64,000 bases of DNA from UBA6168 sp964573725 (GTDB lineage Bacteria; Bacteroidota; Bacteroidia; Chitinophagales; Saprospiraceae): the NCBI GenBank assembly GCA_964573725.1, contig CAZNLJ010000018.1:42925-106924 (forward strand), given 5' to 3'. The notes beneath the pieces were generated by a model that was not told the DNA's origin, searched no databases, and was given only the letters and a program-made list of their open reading frames with translations. The translations under genes were made by a program, and so were the position numbers. Below are positions 44,510 to 54,600 of the stretch, piece after piece (positions within the stretch are counted from its first letter, which is position 1; each line of letters opens with the position of its first letter).

Positions 44510-44736
44510 CCACCACCCCCGCCACGCCCGCCCGCCCCACTGGAACGCCCCTACCATCTCCTATTCCGGATAGGAGCATGCACCTCCTGGTCGTACCCGC
44601 ATCCATGCTGTCGCAAGACCACTTCTTCCTTGGTAATTTTCCCAATTGCACGCCTTCTTTTTCCTCGAAACGCCCATCGTTTAACGGCTTATTTTAATAC
44701 TTAGTCGATACCAGATACCTGTCTATCCAATATTCC
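44510..44736. other. Intergenic stretch before the padR promoter
   Basis: No gene, hairpin or repeat is evident here. Composition shifts from G+C rich to A+T rich toward 44736, as expected for a promoter-containing region. Confidence 0.5.
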
Positions 44737-44764
44737 TTGCAATAACCAGTACTATGTATTGCAA
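44737..44764. promoter_or_regulatory. Palindromic operator candidate upstream of padR
   Basis: TTGCAATA (44737-44744) and TATTGCAA (44757-44764) form a perfect 8-bp inverted repeat with a 12-nt spacer. The right arm overlaps the -33 TTG of the promoter at 44759-44789. This suits binding of a dimeric repressor such as the PadR protein encoded next. Confidence 0.55.
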
Positions 44765-44789
44765 AGTATCTTGTCTTGTCTTAACTTTG
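44759..44789 (+). promoter_or_regulatory. Promoter TTG-N20-TAACTTTG for padR-pspC
   Basis: TTG (44759-44761) and TAACTTTG (44782-44789) match the Bacteroidota consensus at a 20-nt spacing. The leader to the ATG at 44860 is about 65 nt. Confidence 0.65.
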
Positions 44790-44859
44790 CCTTGTACGCC
44801 GGCTCCGATAATGCACGTCCTGACCCTATGATAATCACCGAAATTCATAATGTTTGCCT

Positions 44860-45213
44860 ATGAAAGTCCAGGAACTCTTGGAAAATACGACCCAACAAAT
44901 GCGCAAAGGCATTCTCGAACTCTGTATCCTTTCCATTATCTCCGAAGAAAAGGAGGCTTACCCCTCCGATATTCTGCACCGACTCCAACAACTCGATATG
45001 ATTGTCGTCCAAGGTACGCTCTATCCGCTCCTGGCCCGCTTGAAAAGTGCCGGCCTTCTCCATTATACCTGGAAAGAATCGGACGCCGGCCCTCCCAGAA
45101 AATATTATTTCCTGACGGAAGACGGCCGGTCCTTCCTTCATGGTCTCCTCAACTCCTGGGAACAACTCATGTCTGCGGTCCAACAATCCACTAAAAATCT
45201 GGCAGAAAAATAA
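44860..45213 (+). CDS. PadR-family transcriptional regulator
   Basis: The 117-residue winged-helix regulator shows the PadR core: MRKGILELCILSII, YPSDILHRL, VVQGTLYPLLARLKSAGLL and GPPRKYYFLTEDGR. ATG 44860 is preferred to the TTG two codons earlier. It lies 6 nt before the pspC gene. This padR-pspC pairing is common in Bacteroidota. A palindrome overlaps the promoter, so autoregulation is likely. Confidence 0.93.
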   Translation: MKVQELLENTTQQMRKGILELCILSIISEEKEAYPSDILHRLQQLDMIVVQGTLYPLLARLKSAGLLHYTWKESDAGPPRKYYFLTEDGRSFLHGLLNSWEQLMSAVQQSTKNLAEK

Positions 45214-45219
45214 TTTATA

Positions 45220-46845
45220 ATGAATAAGGTACTGAATATCAATTTAGGCGGCTTCCCCTTCACCATCGATGAAGATGCCTACAACCATCTCCACCATTAC
45301 CTGCAAACCATCCATAATCACTTCAGGTCTTCGGATGGCTATGAGGAAATTACCAACGATATAGAGACCCGCCTGGCCGAGCTGCTCCGCGAACGGCTCT
45401 CTTCCCACACCATTGTTCACCTGAAGGACGTTACCGCCGTCATCGCCATTATGGGAACACCGGCCGACTTCGGCGCAGATCCGGATACGCCTCGTCCCAA
45501 TAACGGCCAAAGACTCCACAAGACCGGCAAACGACTCTTCCGCCACCCGGATGACACCGTCCTGGGAGGTGTCTGCGCCGGTATCGCCGCTTACCTCGGT
45601 ATCCAGGACCCGCTTTGGATCCGACTTGCTTTCATCGCCTTCTTCTTCTTCGGAGGCTTCGCCATTCCGCTCTACATCATCCTTTGGATCATCGTTCCTA
45701 AGGCGGAATCCGCCAGCGACAGGCTGGCCATGCGCGGAGATCCCGTCAATGCCAACAACATCGGTAAAATTATCGAAGAGGAACTCTCTCATGTCTCTCG
45801 AAAGGTATCCGAACTCGGGGATGAACTGAAAGCGGAATTCAAATCCTCCGGTGCCAACCGTCAAAACGCTTCCGAGCAACCGGGTACACCCTCATCCGGT
45901 ATCCGCTCCATCCGGAATGCCATCCAGGAAATGCTGCGCCTCGTCGGCGCCGTTCTCCTCGCGGTACTCAATTTCCTCCGAAAGGCCATAAAACCGATCG
46001 CTTTCGCTATCGGACTCACCCTCGTCGTCTCCCTCGGCATCGCCTGGATCGGACTCGTCGCCGGAACTTTCATCGGATCGCCTTTCCTGGCCTTTATTCT
46101 TCCCGCCAGCCCGGTACGCTATGCCCTGGGCGTAGTCAATATCCTCGCCATCATCGGTATCCCGCTGCTGATGCTCATCCTCGGTGTCATGCGACTTTTT
46201 ATGCGCACCCACTTCAAACCCCGATGGGTCCTCGGCCTTTGGATTTTCTGGGGACTGAACATCCTCTCCGTCTCCCTCCTTTCGTCCGCTGTCCTCCGGG
46301 ATTTCCAATCCAGCACCACCACGCCCCCTTCCTCCCAAAAATCCTTCTCCGATATCGATACGCTCTCCATCGAAATGGTCGACGCTTATTCCGATCTCAG
46401 CTTCCTGCACTTCGGCGATAAACTACGGATGGCCGACGGCAACCTCCTCTCCCGCCACATCTCCCTTTCCATCCAACAATCAGATACGGATGATTTTCAA
46501 CTCCTCCAATCGAATTTCGCCCGCGGAAAGGATGCCGTCAGCAGCGCAGCCAATGCCAATGCCATTCGGTACAACTGGCGGATCCATGGCAATAAGTTGC
46601 TTCTCGATGATGCGTTCTCCATCCCCGATGGAAACTTGTGGAGAGGGCAGAAAGTCAACCTCACTTTAAAAGTCCCGATAAATAAACGGATTGCCTTTGA
46701 TCGAAACACAAGACCTTTTGTCGGCTCAATCGCTCTTGATCGCGACAAACCGACTCCGGACAGGCACGAACGCTCCAATTTCATCTGGCAAATGGGACCG
46801 AACGGCCTCTTCGCTCCGGATTTTTCCGGCTATCGGAAAGACTGA
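45220..46845 (+). CDS. PspC-domain membrane protein
   Basis: The 541-residue protein has an N-terminal cytoplasmic domain (FTIDEDAYNHLHHYLQTIHNHF), a PspC domain at about residues 107-163 (DTVLGGVCAGIAAYLGIQDPLWIRLAFI), three or four more membrane helices between about 245 and 365, and a C-terminal beta-rich domain. PspC proteins respond to envelope stress; in this lineage the exact role is unknown. It is co-transcribed with padR. Confidence 0.88.
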   Translation: MNKVLNINLGGFPFTIDEDAYNHLHHYLQTIHNHFRSSDGYEEITNDIETRLAELLRERLSSHTIVHLKDVTAVIAIMGTPADFGADPDTPRPNNGQRLHKTGKRLFRHPDDTVLGGVCAGIAAYLGIQDPLWIRLAFIAFFFFGGFAIPLYIILWIIVPKAESASDRLAMRGDPVNANNIGKIIEEELSHVSRKVSELGDELKAEFKSSGANRQNASEQPGTPSSGIRSIRNAIQEMLRLVGAVLLAVLNFLRKAIKPIAFAIGLTLVVSLGIAWIGLVAGTFIGSPFLAFILPASPVRYALGVVNILAIIGIPLLMLILGVMRLFMRTHFKPRWVLGLWIFWGLNILSVSLLSSAVLRDFQSSTTTPPSSQKSFSDIDTLSIEMVDAYSDLSFLHFGDKLRMADGNLLSRHISLSIQQSDTDDFQLLQSNFARGKDAVSSAANANAIRYNWRIHGNKLLLDDAFSIPDGNLWRGQKVNLTLKVPINKRIAFDRNTRPFVGSIALDRDKPTPDRHERSNFIWQMGPNGLFAPDFSGYRKD

Positions 46846-46943
46846 CGCACGCCCCCTGTATCTTTCCCTGCCCACAAGGATCCCAAATCCCCCAATTCCG
46901 ATGCTACCCCCCCTACCTATTCTCTCCTAATTTATCCTGCCTT

Positions 46944-46977
46944 GGACGGGTACGCTTCGATTTGCGCGTACCCGTCC
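46944..46977. terminator. 11-bp hairpin between pspC and pyrC
   Basis: GGACGGGTACG (46944-46954) pairs perfectly with CGTACCCGTCC (46967-46977) around a 12-nt loop. It lies between convergent genes but has no T tract in either direction, so termination is inferred from position only. Confidence 0.5.
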
Positions 46978-47055
46978 CTGCCGCTTACCGTTCGAAATCG
47001 TACTTCCCGCGGAATAACCGCCACACACCACACCCGATGCCACGAAATAACACCG

Positions 47056-48390
47056 CTATCCCTCGAACATCAACCGCTCCCCCGTTTTTTCAACTGAAAA
47101 ATCACCCCGCTCATAGGCAATATGCCCACTGACTATCGTCGTCACCACCCGGCCCTGAAAGGTGTCCCCTTCAAAAGGTGACCAGCCGCATCGGTAATGA
47201 AGATTTTCCCGACTCACTTCCCACCGCGCTCCCAGGTCTACCAAGGCGATGTCCGCCCATTTCCCTTCGTCCAAATACCCCCGGTCCACTATCCGGAAAC
47301 ATTCCGCCGGCGCATGGCACATCTTCTCCACCACTTTCTCCAACGTGATCTTACCCGCCTGATGGAAGGTCAACATGATGTTCAAGGAATGCTGTACCAA
47401 CGGTACACCCGATGGTACCCCGAAGTAATCCCCTTGCTTTTCCTCCCAGGTGTGCGGGGCATGGTCCGTGGCGATGATGTCCAACCGGTCATCCAGCAAG
47501 GCCGCCAGCAAGGCCTCCTGATGCCTCGCTTCCTTGATGGCAGGGTTGCACTTGATCATCGCCCCCTTCCGCTCGTAATCCTCGCTGTTGAAATATAAAT
47601 GATGTACGCATACCTCGGAAGTGATCCGCTTATCCGCCAATGGTACGTCATTCCGGAACAATGCCAGCTCCTCCGCCGTGGATATGTGGAGAATGTGAAG
47701 CCTGCTTCCGTGTTTCCTCGCCAAATCGATTGCCAACGAGGATGATTTCAGACAGCATTCCTCGTTTCGTATCAGCGGATGACAATACATAGGAACCGCT
47801 TCCCCATACTTCGATCGGTATATCTCCTCATTCCGCCGGATGATGTGCTCATCCTCACAATGGGTGGCGATCAACATCGGACTCCTCGAAAATATCGCTT
47901 CCAACGTCTCCATCCGGTCTACCAACATATTCCCTGTACTGGATCCCATGAATATCTTGATCCCGCATACCCGCCGCTTATCCGTTCGAAGGACTTCCTC
48001 CAAATTCTCATTCGACACACCCATGAAAAAAGAATAGTTCGCAAGCGACCGCTTCGCCGCTATCGCATATTTCTCTTCCAACAAAGACTGTGTCAACGCA
48101 GGCGGACGTGTATTGGGCATTTCCATATAGGTCGTCACCCCGCCGGCCACGGCCGCACGTGCTTCCGATTGGATGCTCGCCTTATGTGTCAGGCCGGGCT
48201 CACGGAAGTGTACCTGGTCGTCGATAATGCCCGGTATCGCATAGAGCCCCCCGGCGTCTATCTCCCGGTCCGCCGATTTGTTGACCGCTCCCCCTACCTG
48301 CTCTATCCGGCCACCCCGAATATAAAGGTCTCCTACCACTACCTGCCCCCGGTTCACGATGTGGGCATTCTTAATGCTGATTGTCTTCAT
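47056..48390 (-). CDS. pyrC: Dihydroorotase
   Basis: The 444-residue metal-dependent amidohydrolase closes carbamoyl aspartate to dihydroorotate in pyrimidine synthesis. It has GIIDDQVHFREPGLTHKA, the Lys in GIKIFMGSSTGNML, HCEDEHI, LHILHIS and ATDHAPH. In the usual DxHxH metal motif the first His is Gln here (Gln59, His61); as I recall this is usual in Bacteroidota enzymes. It is not next to other pyr genes but close to purK-purE. Confidence 0.93.
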   Translation of the reverse strand: MKTISIKNAHIVNRGQVVVGDLYIRGGRIEQVGGAVNKSADREIDAGGLYAIPGIIDDQVHFREPGLTHKASIQSEARAAVAGGVTTYMEMPNTRPPALTQSLLEEKYAIAAKRSLANYSFFMGVSNENLEEVLRTDKRRVCGIKIFMGSSTGNMLVDRMETLEAIFSRSPMLIATHCEDEHIIRRNEEIYRSKYGEAVPMYCHPLIRNEECCLKSSSLAIDLARKHGSRLHILHISTAEELALFRNDVPLADKRITSEVCVHHLYFNSEDYERKGAMIKCNPAIKEARHQEALLAALLDDRLDIIATDHAPHTWEEKQGDYFGVPSGVPLVQHSLNIMLTFHQAGKITLEKVVEKMCHAPAECFRIVDRGYLDEGKWADIALVDLGARWEVSRENLHYRCGWSPFEGDTFQGRVVTTIVSGHIAYERGDFSVEKTGERLMFEG

Positions 48391-48890
48391 GCTGATTCCT
48401 ATTTAGCTTGAATGATTTTGGCCGTACTGTGCGGATTTGGCCCCTCCGCGCTTGATGTTCCCGATTTCCCACCTGCATGCTCCCCCATGGATATGAATCC
48501 TTCCCCTGTGGCCGAAAGAATCTGGATGCTGCTTGCCGATCAGACTTGCCACGCTTTCCGCTAGCTTCCTCCTTCCCTTTCGGTAAATATAGGACCATCG
48601 CCGCTTGTCAGTCGGCTTAATTCCAGACTTGTCCACAATCTTACCATCCTATCATCAAATCTTACCCTCGCTTTTTCCTAATCACGAATTTGTCGTTTGC
48701 CGCTATGTCGATTTTCCTACCTCGTGTCAGGTAAATTTCATTTGACCACCTTTTTCCATGTCCTTGCACACTTACCTGTGGTCCTGGGCGATTACCTGCG
48801 ATACTTGTGTGTAAGCATACCTGCCTTACGCTCTTTCCCTCTTTTCCTGTAGCCTCCTTGCATGCAACCCCAATCTTTTTTTACCTACCC
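48391..48890. other. Intergenic region upstream of pyrC
   Basis: About 500 nt without a convincing gene on either strand. It should contain the pyrC promoter on the minus strand, but no clean TAnnTTTG is seen there. The plus strand is pyrimidine rich and has several TTACCTG copies at irregular spacing (about 48730-48830) with no array structure. Confidence 0.5.
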
Positions 48891-48921
48891 TTGACTACCA
48901 GTCAAATCCCCTTTACCTTTG
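48891..48921 (+). promoter_or_regulatory. Promoter TTG-N20-TACCTTTG with overlapping palindrome
   Basis: TTG (48891-48893) and TACCTTTG (48914-48921) fit the consensus at 20-nt spacing. The -33 TTG lies in a perfect palindrome TTGACT-ACC-AGTCAA (48891-48905), a possible repressor site. The promoter reads away from pyrC into a 0.75-kb region without an ORF of protein-coding character. Confidence 0.65.
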
Positions 48922-48925
48922 CCTC

Positions 48926-49686
48926 CTGCAATTGCGTATCCAACCACAATATTCCCTTACGAAGATAATTCATCTATCTGGTGAATCCCTCCCTGGGTAG
49001 TATGTACCCGACCGGGACCAAATCCCATTTCATCGGGACATTCGATTTTCCTTCACTTGTCCGTTTTCCCCACGGACAGGATAGTTTGAAACCAACGATC
49101 TCCCACCTGAATTCTCACACATCCCCCGGGTAGTGGTCTTTTTCCACAACCGTGTCACTCCCTCGTAAGCAACTGACCGTTCATCAGGTTTATGGCTTTT
49201 CGCCTGTTGGTACGTCGATACCGGGCAAGTAAGGATTCGGCAGATTTCCCACCCCGGGGAAATCCCCGCCGGTTCCCTCATGATCATCAGGTTTGTATCC
49301 GTAGCCGTCCCGGATTCTTCCCCGATGAATCCGTTCCGCTCGGAATTTTTCGATTCGCTGTCTTTATTTGGACAGGTCAACAATGATTGTTTGGACCATC
49401 GGTCCCCGGGACAACACAAAAACACTTTTCATCCAACGGAACCTTCATCTTCCGACTGGACGAAAACTATGAAACAAACAACACTTAGCCGGCCGGAAGC
49501 CCCACTTCCGGTGTAAGACGGCCAAGGGAGCTGCAAGAAAAAACAAAAACTGTGGGCAACATCTCACCCTATCCCTGCACGCTGCGCTGGAAGGGAATGC
49601 CCCACCGTTGCATAACTTACAGTGCGTGTGTCTATTTACTACCAATTGCAAGGTGGCCTGCTGAGCTCAGGCCACCTTTTTTCTTT
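48926..49686 (+). ncRNA. Candidate large structured non-coding RNA (about 0.75 kb)
   Basis: The segment has a consensus promoter (48914-48921), an intrinsic terminator (49650-49686) and no credible ORF. Many perfect local hairpins lie on it: a 7-bp stem at 48968-48986, GGGTA/TACCC at 48995-49009, an 8-bp stem at 49056-49080, an 8-bp GATTTCCC/GGGAAATC at 49243-49264 extended by CGGC/GCCG, CGGATTC/GAATCCG at 49311-49333, GGACC/GGTCC at 49393-49405, and CCGGAAG/CTTCCGG at 49493-49511. It matches no RNA class I can recognise (no tmRNA ends, no RNase P P4 core). A decayed gene or an intergenic spacer with chance hairpins is the alternative. Confidence 0.45.
49650..49686 (+). terminator. Strong intrinsic terminator before purK
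   Basis: AAGGTGGCCTG (49650-49660) pairs perfectly with CAGGCCACCTT (49668-49678) around CTGAGCT, followed by a T run to 49682. It lies upstream of purK, not after a protein gene, so some transcript must end here. Confidence 0.85.
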
Positions 49687-49734
49687 GCCGCATCTCCCCG
49701 CTTGCACACTTGTCAGTGTCCTTTCCTGGCTGCC

Positions 49735-49766
49735 TTTGTTGATGTAGGCATTTACGTTTATTTTTG
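49735..49766 (+). promoter_or_regulatory. Promoter TTTG-N20-TATTTTTG for purK
   Basis: TTTG (49735-49738) and TATTTTTG (49759-49766) match both consensus elements. The last base of the -7 element is only 5 nt before the purK ATG at 49772, implying a leaderless or nearly leaderless message. Confidence 0.65.
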
Positions 49767-49771
49767 TTCCC

Positions 49772-50917
49772 ATGAAACCTTCCAGTACCAAAATCGGAAT
49801 TCTTGGCGCGGGCCAACTCGGCAAGATGCTGGCGCTCGCCGCCCACAATTGGGACCTCAACACCTGGGCACTCGACGCCTCGGATTCCATGCCCGCCGCG
49901 CCCGTCTGCAATCACTTCGTCAAAGGTGACTTCAATAATTTCGACGACGTCTATGCCTTTGGTAAAATGGTTGACCTGCTGACCATCGAAATCGAACATG
50001 TGAATGTGGAAGCGCTCCTCAGATTGGAACAGGAAGGATCCAGGATATTCCCATCCCCCTCCAGCCTCCGAATCATCAAGGACAAAGGCCTGCAAAAAGA
50101 ATTTTACCGCCTCCATCATATTCCCACCGCCGACTTTCGACTGTTTCCTGATACGGAATCCATCCGGCAGGCATTGTCCGAACAGTCCTTGCAATTTCCC
50201 TTTGTCCAAAAATCCCGAACTGCCGGCTATGATGGCAAAGGTGTCGCCGTCATTCGCTCCGCAGCTGACCTTCACCTGCTGATTCCCGGTCCCTCCGTCG
50301 TGGAAGATTGCGTGGATATCCTCCGGGAAATCTCCGTAGTAACCGCCAGGAACTCCGCCGGGGATGTCTCCGCTTACCCCCCCGTTGAAATGCAGTTCAA
50401 CCCGCAGGCCAACCTGGTGGAATTCTTGCTCTGCCCCGCTTCCCTTCCGCCGGAAACGGCCGACCAGGCTACACGACTCGCCGTGGAGGTGACGGAGAAG
50501 TTCCATACCTGCGGATTATTGGCCGTAGAGATGTTCCTCACGCCTTCCGGCCAACTGCTTGTCAATGAAGTCGCCCCCAGACCTCATAACAGCGGCCACC
50601 ATACCATCGACAGCTGCTATACTTCCCAGTTCGAACAACATCTCCGCGCCATCCTGAACCTGCCACTCGGAAGCACCGCAATGAAAACCGCCTCTGTCAT
50701 GGTCAACCTGCTCGGGGCTCCCGGATGTTCCGGTCCCGCCAATTATGTGGGATTCGAGACCTGCGCGGCCATGCATGGGGTGAAAATCCATTTGTATGGA
50801 AAGAAAATCACCCAACCGTTCCGAAAAATGGGTCATGCAACTGTCTTGGCGGAAAATATCGACGATGCGCTCCGCATCGCTCGACAGGTACAGGAAACAC
50901 TGCGTGTCATCGCCTGA
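49772..50917 (+). CDS. purK: 5-(carboxyamino)imidazole ribonucleotide synthase
   Basis: This 381-residue ATP-grasp enzyme converts AIR, bicarbonate and ATP to N5-CAIR in purine synthesis. It has the N-terminal KIGILGAGQLGKMLALAA, IEIEHVN, the ATP-grasp strand GYDGKGVAVIR, and MFLTPSGQLLVNEVAPRPHNSGHHTID. Length is normal. The ATG at 49772 follows its promoter immediately. purE follows 232 nt later. Confidence 0.96.
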   Translation: MKPSSTKIGILGAGQLGKMLALAAHNWDLNTWALDASDSMPAAPVCNHFVKGDFNNFDDVYAFGKMVDLLTIEIEHVNVEALLRLEQEGSRIFPSPSSLRIIKDKGLQKEFYRLHHIPTADFRLFPDTESIRQALSEQSLQFPFVQKSRTAGYDGKGVAVIRSAADLHLLIPGPSVVEDCVDILREISVVTARNSAGDVSAYPPVEMQFNPQANLVEFLLCPASLPPETADQATRLAVEVTEKFHTCGLLAVEMFLTPSGQLLVNEVAPRPHNSGHHTIDSCYTSQFEQHLRAILNLPLGSTAMKTASVMVNLLGAPGCSGPANYVGFETCAAMHGVKIHLYGKKITQPFRKMGHATVLAENIDDALRIARQVQETLRVIA

Positions 50918-51149
50918 CGGCACTCTTACCGACCGCTTACCCGTTCCGCAACAGGTTCGCTGTAGCCATCCGACCGGCTATCCACCCCACAATCTGTCCC
51001 CCATGGTTGACCCGGCTTTCCTTTTCGCCATTTCCCCGGAGTTGGTATTTTTACACCGTATACTTCCGGCATGCTGATAGGCACGTCCCTCCTGCATTTG
51101 AGAAACGTCGCCGCTTCGACCGGCCACATCCGAACACCACAAAACGATT

Positions 51150-51662
51150 ATGAAGAAATCACCAATGGTAGGCATCATCATGGGTAGTGACTCGGACCTT
51201 CCTGTTATGCAACAGGCCGAAGACATCTTGTCTCAATTCGACATACCCTTCGAACGCACCATCGTCTCCGCCCACCGTACTCCGGACCGCATGTTCACGT
51301 ATGCCAGCCAAGCCCATGTGCGAGGCTTGAAAGTGATTATCGCAGGGGCTGGTGGTGCGGCTCACCTACCTGGCATGGTGGCCGCCATCTCACCGCTGCC
51401 GGTCATCGGTGTCCCCGTCAAATCATCCAACTCCATAGACGGTTGGGATTCCATCCTTTCCATCCTGCAAATGCCGAATGGCGTACCTGTCGCAACCGTC
51501 GCTTTGAATGCCGCCAAAAACGCAGGCATCCTGGCCGCACAACTGCTGGCCGTCCACGATCCCGAACGCCTCCAACAAATCATCAATTACAAACATTCCT
51601 TGCGGGAAGAGGTACTCTCAAAAGCCCGCCTGCTGGACAAGGAAGACCCGTCAGCGGACTAA
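51150..51662 (+). CDS. purE: N5-CAIR mutase (class I PurE)
   Basis: The 170-residue enzyme moves the carboxylate of N5-CAIR to give CAIR. GIIMGSDSDLPVM, VSAHRTPDRM, GAGGAAHLPGMVAA and PVIGVPV are diagnostic for class I PurE, which works with PurK. Its 3' end overlaps the convergent giant gene by 12 nt. A TATTTTTA near 51045 may be a relaxed -7 element for this gene. Confidence 0.96.
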   Translation: MKKSPMVGIIMGSDSDLPVMQQAEDILSQFDIPFERTIVSAHRTPDRMFTYASQAHVRGLKVIIAGAGGAAHLPGMVAAISPLPVIGVPVKSSNSIDGWDSILSILQMPNGVPVATVALNAAKNAGILAAQLLAVHDPERLQQIINYKHSLREEVLSKARLLDKEDPSAD

Positions 51663-54600
51663 CGCGACCGTTCCCCATCGCACCGCGGGACTTCCGTCAT
51701 GCATCACCAGAACAGCTTTCCAAACGAACACGGCAGCATCCAAGGGCCGCCCCCCAAATGTACCGTCCCAACCTTCCAACGGGTTGTTCGGCATCATTCC
51801 ACGACCCGCATAGACCAGTGAACCCCATCGATCGTATATCGAAAGCTCCTGGATTCCAGCTACCTGACTTCCGCCGTACAACGTAAAATAATCGTTCGTC
51901 CCATCCCCGTCCGGGGAAAATGCCGTCGGGGCATATATCTCCCCGGCTTGCTCCACAAAAACGATGACTTTGTCCGTCGCTTGACATCCGTTTGTATCCA
52001 CTACCGTCAGGTAGTAAGTCGTGGTTTCCAGCGGATCCACCCAAATCGCCAAACACCGGCCGCACCCCCCCACCGCTTCCGGCCGCCACATAACCGTGTC
52101 AATGGCTTCCTCCATCCTGTTTGTCAATCCTTCCAACCGCACACTGTCCCCCAGCCGGATACTCAGGTCAGTCCCCAAATCGACCAATATCTCCTCCGGC
52201 AAGACCAAATCCACCCATTCCTCCCATCGGCATCCACTTGCGTCCTCCACCATCAGTCGATAAGCACCCGGATCTAAATATTCGAACACCCGATACGGCG
52301 CAAAATAACCTTCATCCAGCGCGAAAACGTAGGGTGCCATACCGCCGAGGACACTGTCCACCCGAATGAAACCCTCCGGATTTTCACAGTCCGGCATCCC
52401 GATATCCAACACCAAACCGCTGATCGGTGACACACTGACCGATACTTCCGTGGAATCTGTTGCGGTACACCCATTATCCAACCGCTCTACCGTCAGATAA
52501 TACCATCCCGGTTCCGTGACGGTTACCGAATATCCCGCCACCTCGCTGATGCCTGTCCCCCCCGCACTCCGCCACTCATATGCCACAGCTCCTTCGGTTG
52601 AACCGTATCCGCTGACCACCACCGTACTGTCCTTGCAAGTGAAACTACCCAAGGCCTGCACCACAGCAACCGGCAAGGTGAAGTCCTGCCCAACCGATAC
52701 CCATCCCACCGATTCACATCCGTTGACCGTATCCATGACGACTACTTGGTATGCACCCGCCTGATTGACTACCGTATACGCCTCCTCTTCCCCGGATACA
52801 AGCCCCGGCCCGCTCCATTCATAAACGATATGGGCTCCGTCGGTCGACACCCATATCGTATCCGTCGGTTCGCGACAGGTCAGTAATCCCGCCGCACCCA
52901 TCACCAATTTTGGTGCCTCGCGATTTTCTTCCACCATGACCTCAGCGGTATCCCGACAACCGTTCTGCAGGTTCTCCACCACCAACAGGTATGTCCCGCC
53001 ACTATCCACTTCAATGACGGACAATGCCGAGGATGATAGAATATGTCCACCCTGCGTCTCCCAATGGAACGCTAAACCACCGGCTGGCTCGGATGATTGG
53101 CCGTCGAACATTAGCTGACCCAGGTCGCAATTGAGTACAATACCCTCGTTTGCATCAATATGAGCGACCGGCGAAACCGTATCGGCCCCCACCATCGCCG
53201 TGTCCTTTACCGTACAGCCGGTCAACGTATCTGTAACCGTCAATTCATAGGAACCCGGCAACCAGACAACAGGCACCAAGGTTTGACCATCCGATAGGTT
53301 CCCCCCTCCCAAATGTACCCAGCTGTATACCAAACCCGGCCAAACCGACGTACCGCCGCCGTCCAACACAAGGGTGTCGTACCGGCAGGTCAATACCGTA
53401 TCCATGCCGGCCGATACGGAAGGTAGCCCCTCATCAACTGTCACTGAGACGATGGCCGTATCCCGGCAACCGTTTCCTACCGATGTCACCTCCAACTGGT
53501 AATTACCCGCTGCATCCGCCTGGACTGCGGCGAACTGCCCCCCTCCCACAAGGTTCCCGCTATCCAGGACCGACCAAGCGTAAAGCACCCCGCCATTTGC
53601 TTGAGACCCACTCCCATCCAAGGTGACTATCAGCTGGTCGCAGTCAATTTCCTGCGGCATACCAGGGTCTGCAACCGGTGCCACCGTATCCGCCGTCACT
53701 TCGACTTCCGCATACCCCTGACATCCGTTCGAGAGGTCCGTTACCTGTAACTGATACACGCCCGGACAAGCGACCGTCGGCTGCAACTGGTCCGCTGGCC
53801 CCACAATGCATCCTCCCGACATGGCCGTCCACGCATATGCCAAATTATTCCCCCCCGCCACACTCGCCTCAATCTCGAAAATCTGATCCACACAAGTGTA
53901 CACAAGGTCCGGACCCGCATCCGGATTCGGAACCGAACCATCTATCGTTACCAATACGCTATCCGTTGACTGACAGCCGTTTCCAATATCGGTTACCGTC
54001 AAGAGATAGGTACCCGCATCACAGACTATCGGATTGAATGTCGTGGCACCCGCACAGATATCCCCGTCCGGCGTATCCCAATTCGCCATCACGCCGGCCG
54101 GTGTCCCACTTCCACTCAGGACTATCGTATTCAATAGGCAATTCAACATGCCCCCCAATCCCGCATCCGCCACCGGTGGCAATGTATCCTGCGTAACACT
54201 TACCGTATCCAGCGACTCACAACCGGTAGTGGAATCCATGACCGTCAATACGTATGTCCCCGGCCGGTCGACCTCCGCAATGGCCGAGGCAGCTCCTCCC
54301 GATATACTCCCTCCGGAAATACTCGCCCATTGGTAGCTGATTCCCGTACCGCTTGCCGATGCACTTCCGTCCAGGAAAACGACCGTATCCGTGCAATTCA
54401 ATGTCCTGTCCAAACCTGCGCTCGTGACCGGTGGATTCGACAAATCCGTAACGACAACCTCACAGGTCTTGTTGAACTGGACTCCGCTGGGATAAGTGCG
54501 CGTCACGGTCAGGATGTATTCTCCTGGACTGTCCACACAAACCTGTTGCTGGACAGGATTCCCACAGAAACTCCCGCCACTCCCACCGGTCGTCCATTGA

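Noticed and set aside
48725..48835. Repeated TTACCTG motifs as a possible repeat array
   Set aside because: Spacing is irregular and the copies are short; no CRISPR-like repeat-spacer structure.
49030..49425. 131-codon minus-strand ORF inside the candidate RNA
   Set aside because: Its product is rich in Ser, Arg, Lys and Cys with no recognisable motif, and its codons lack the strong bias of genuine genes here.
49459..49488. Short frame reading DENYETNNT then stop, reminiscent of a tmRNA tag
   Set aside because: It lacks the ALAA ending and the region lacks the tRNA-like 5' and 3' ends of tmRNA.
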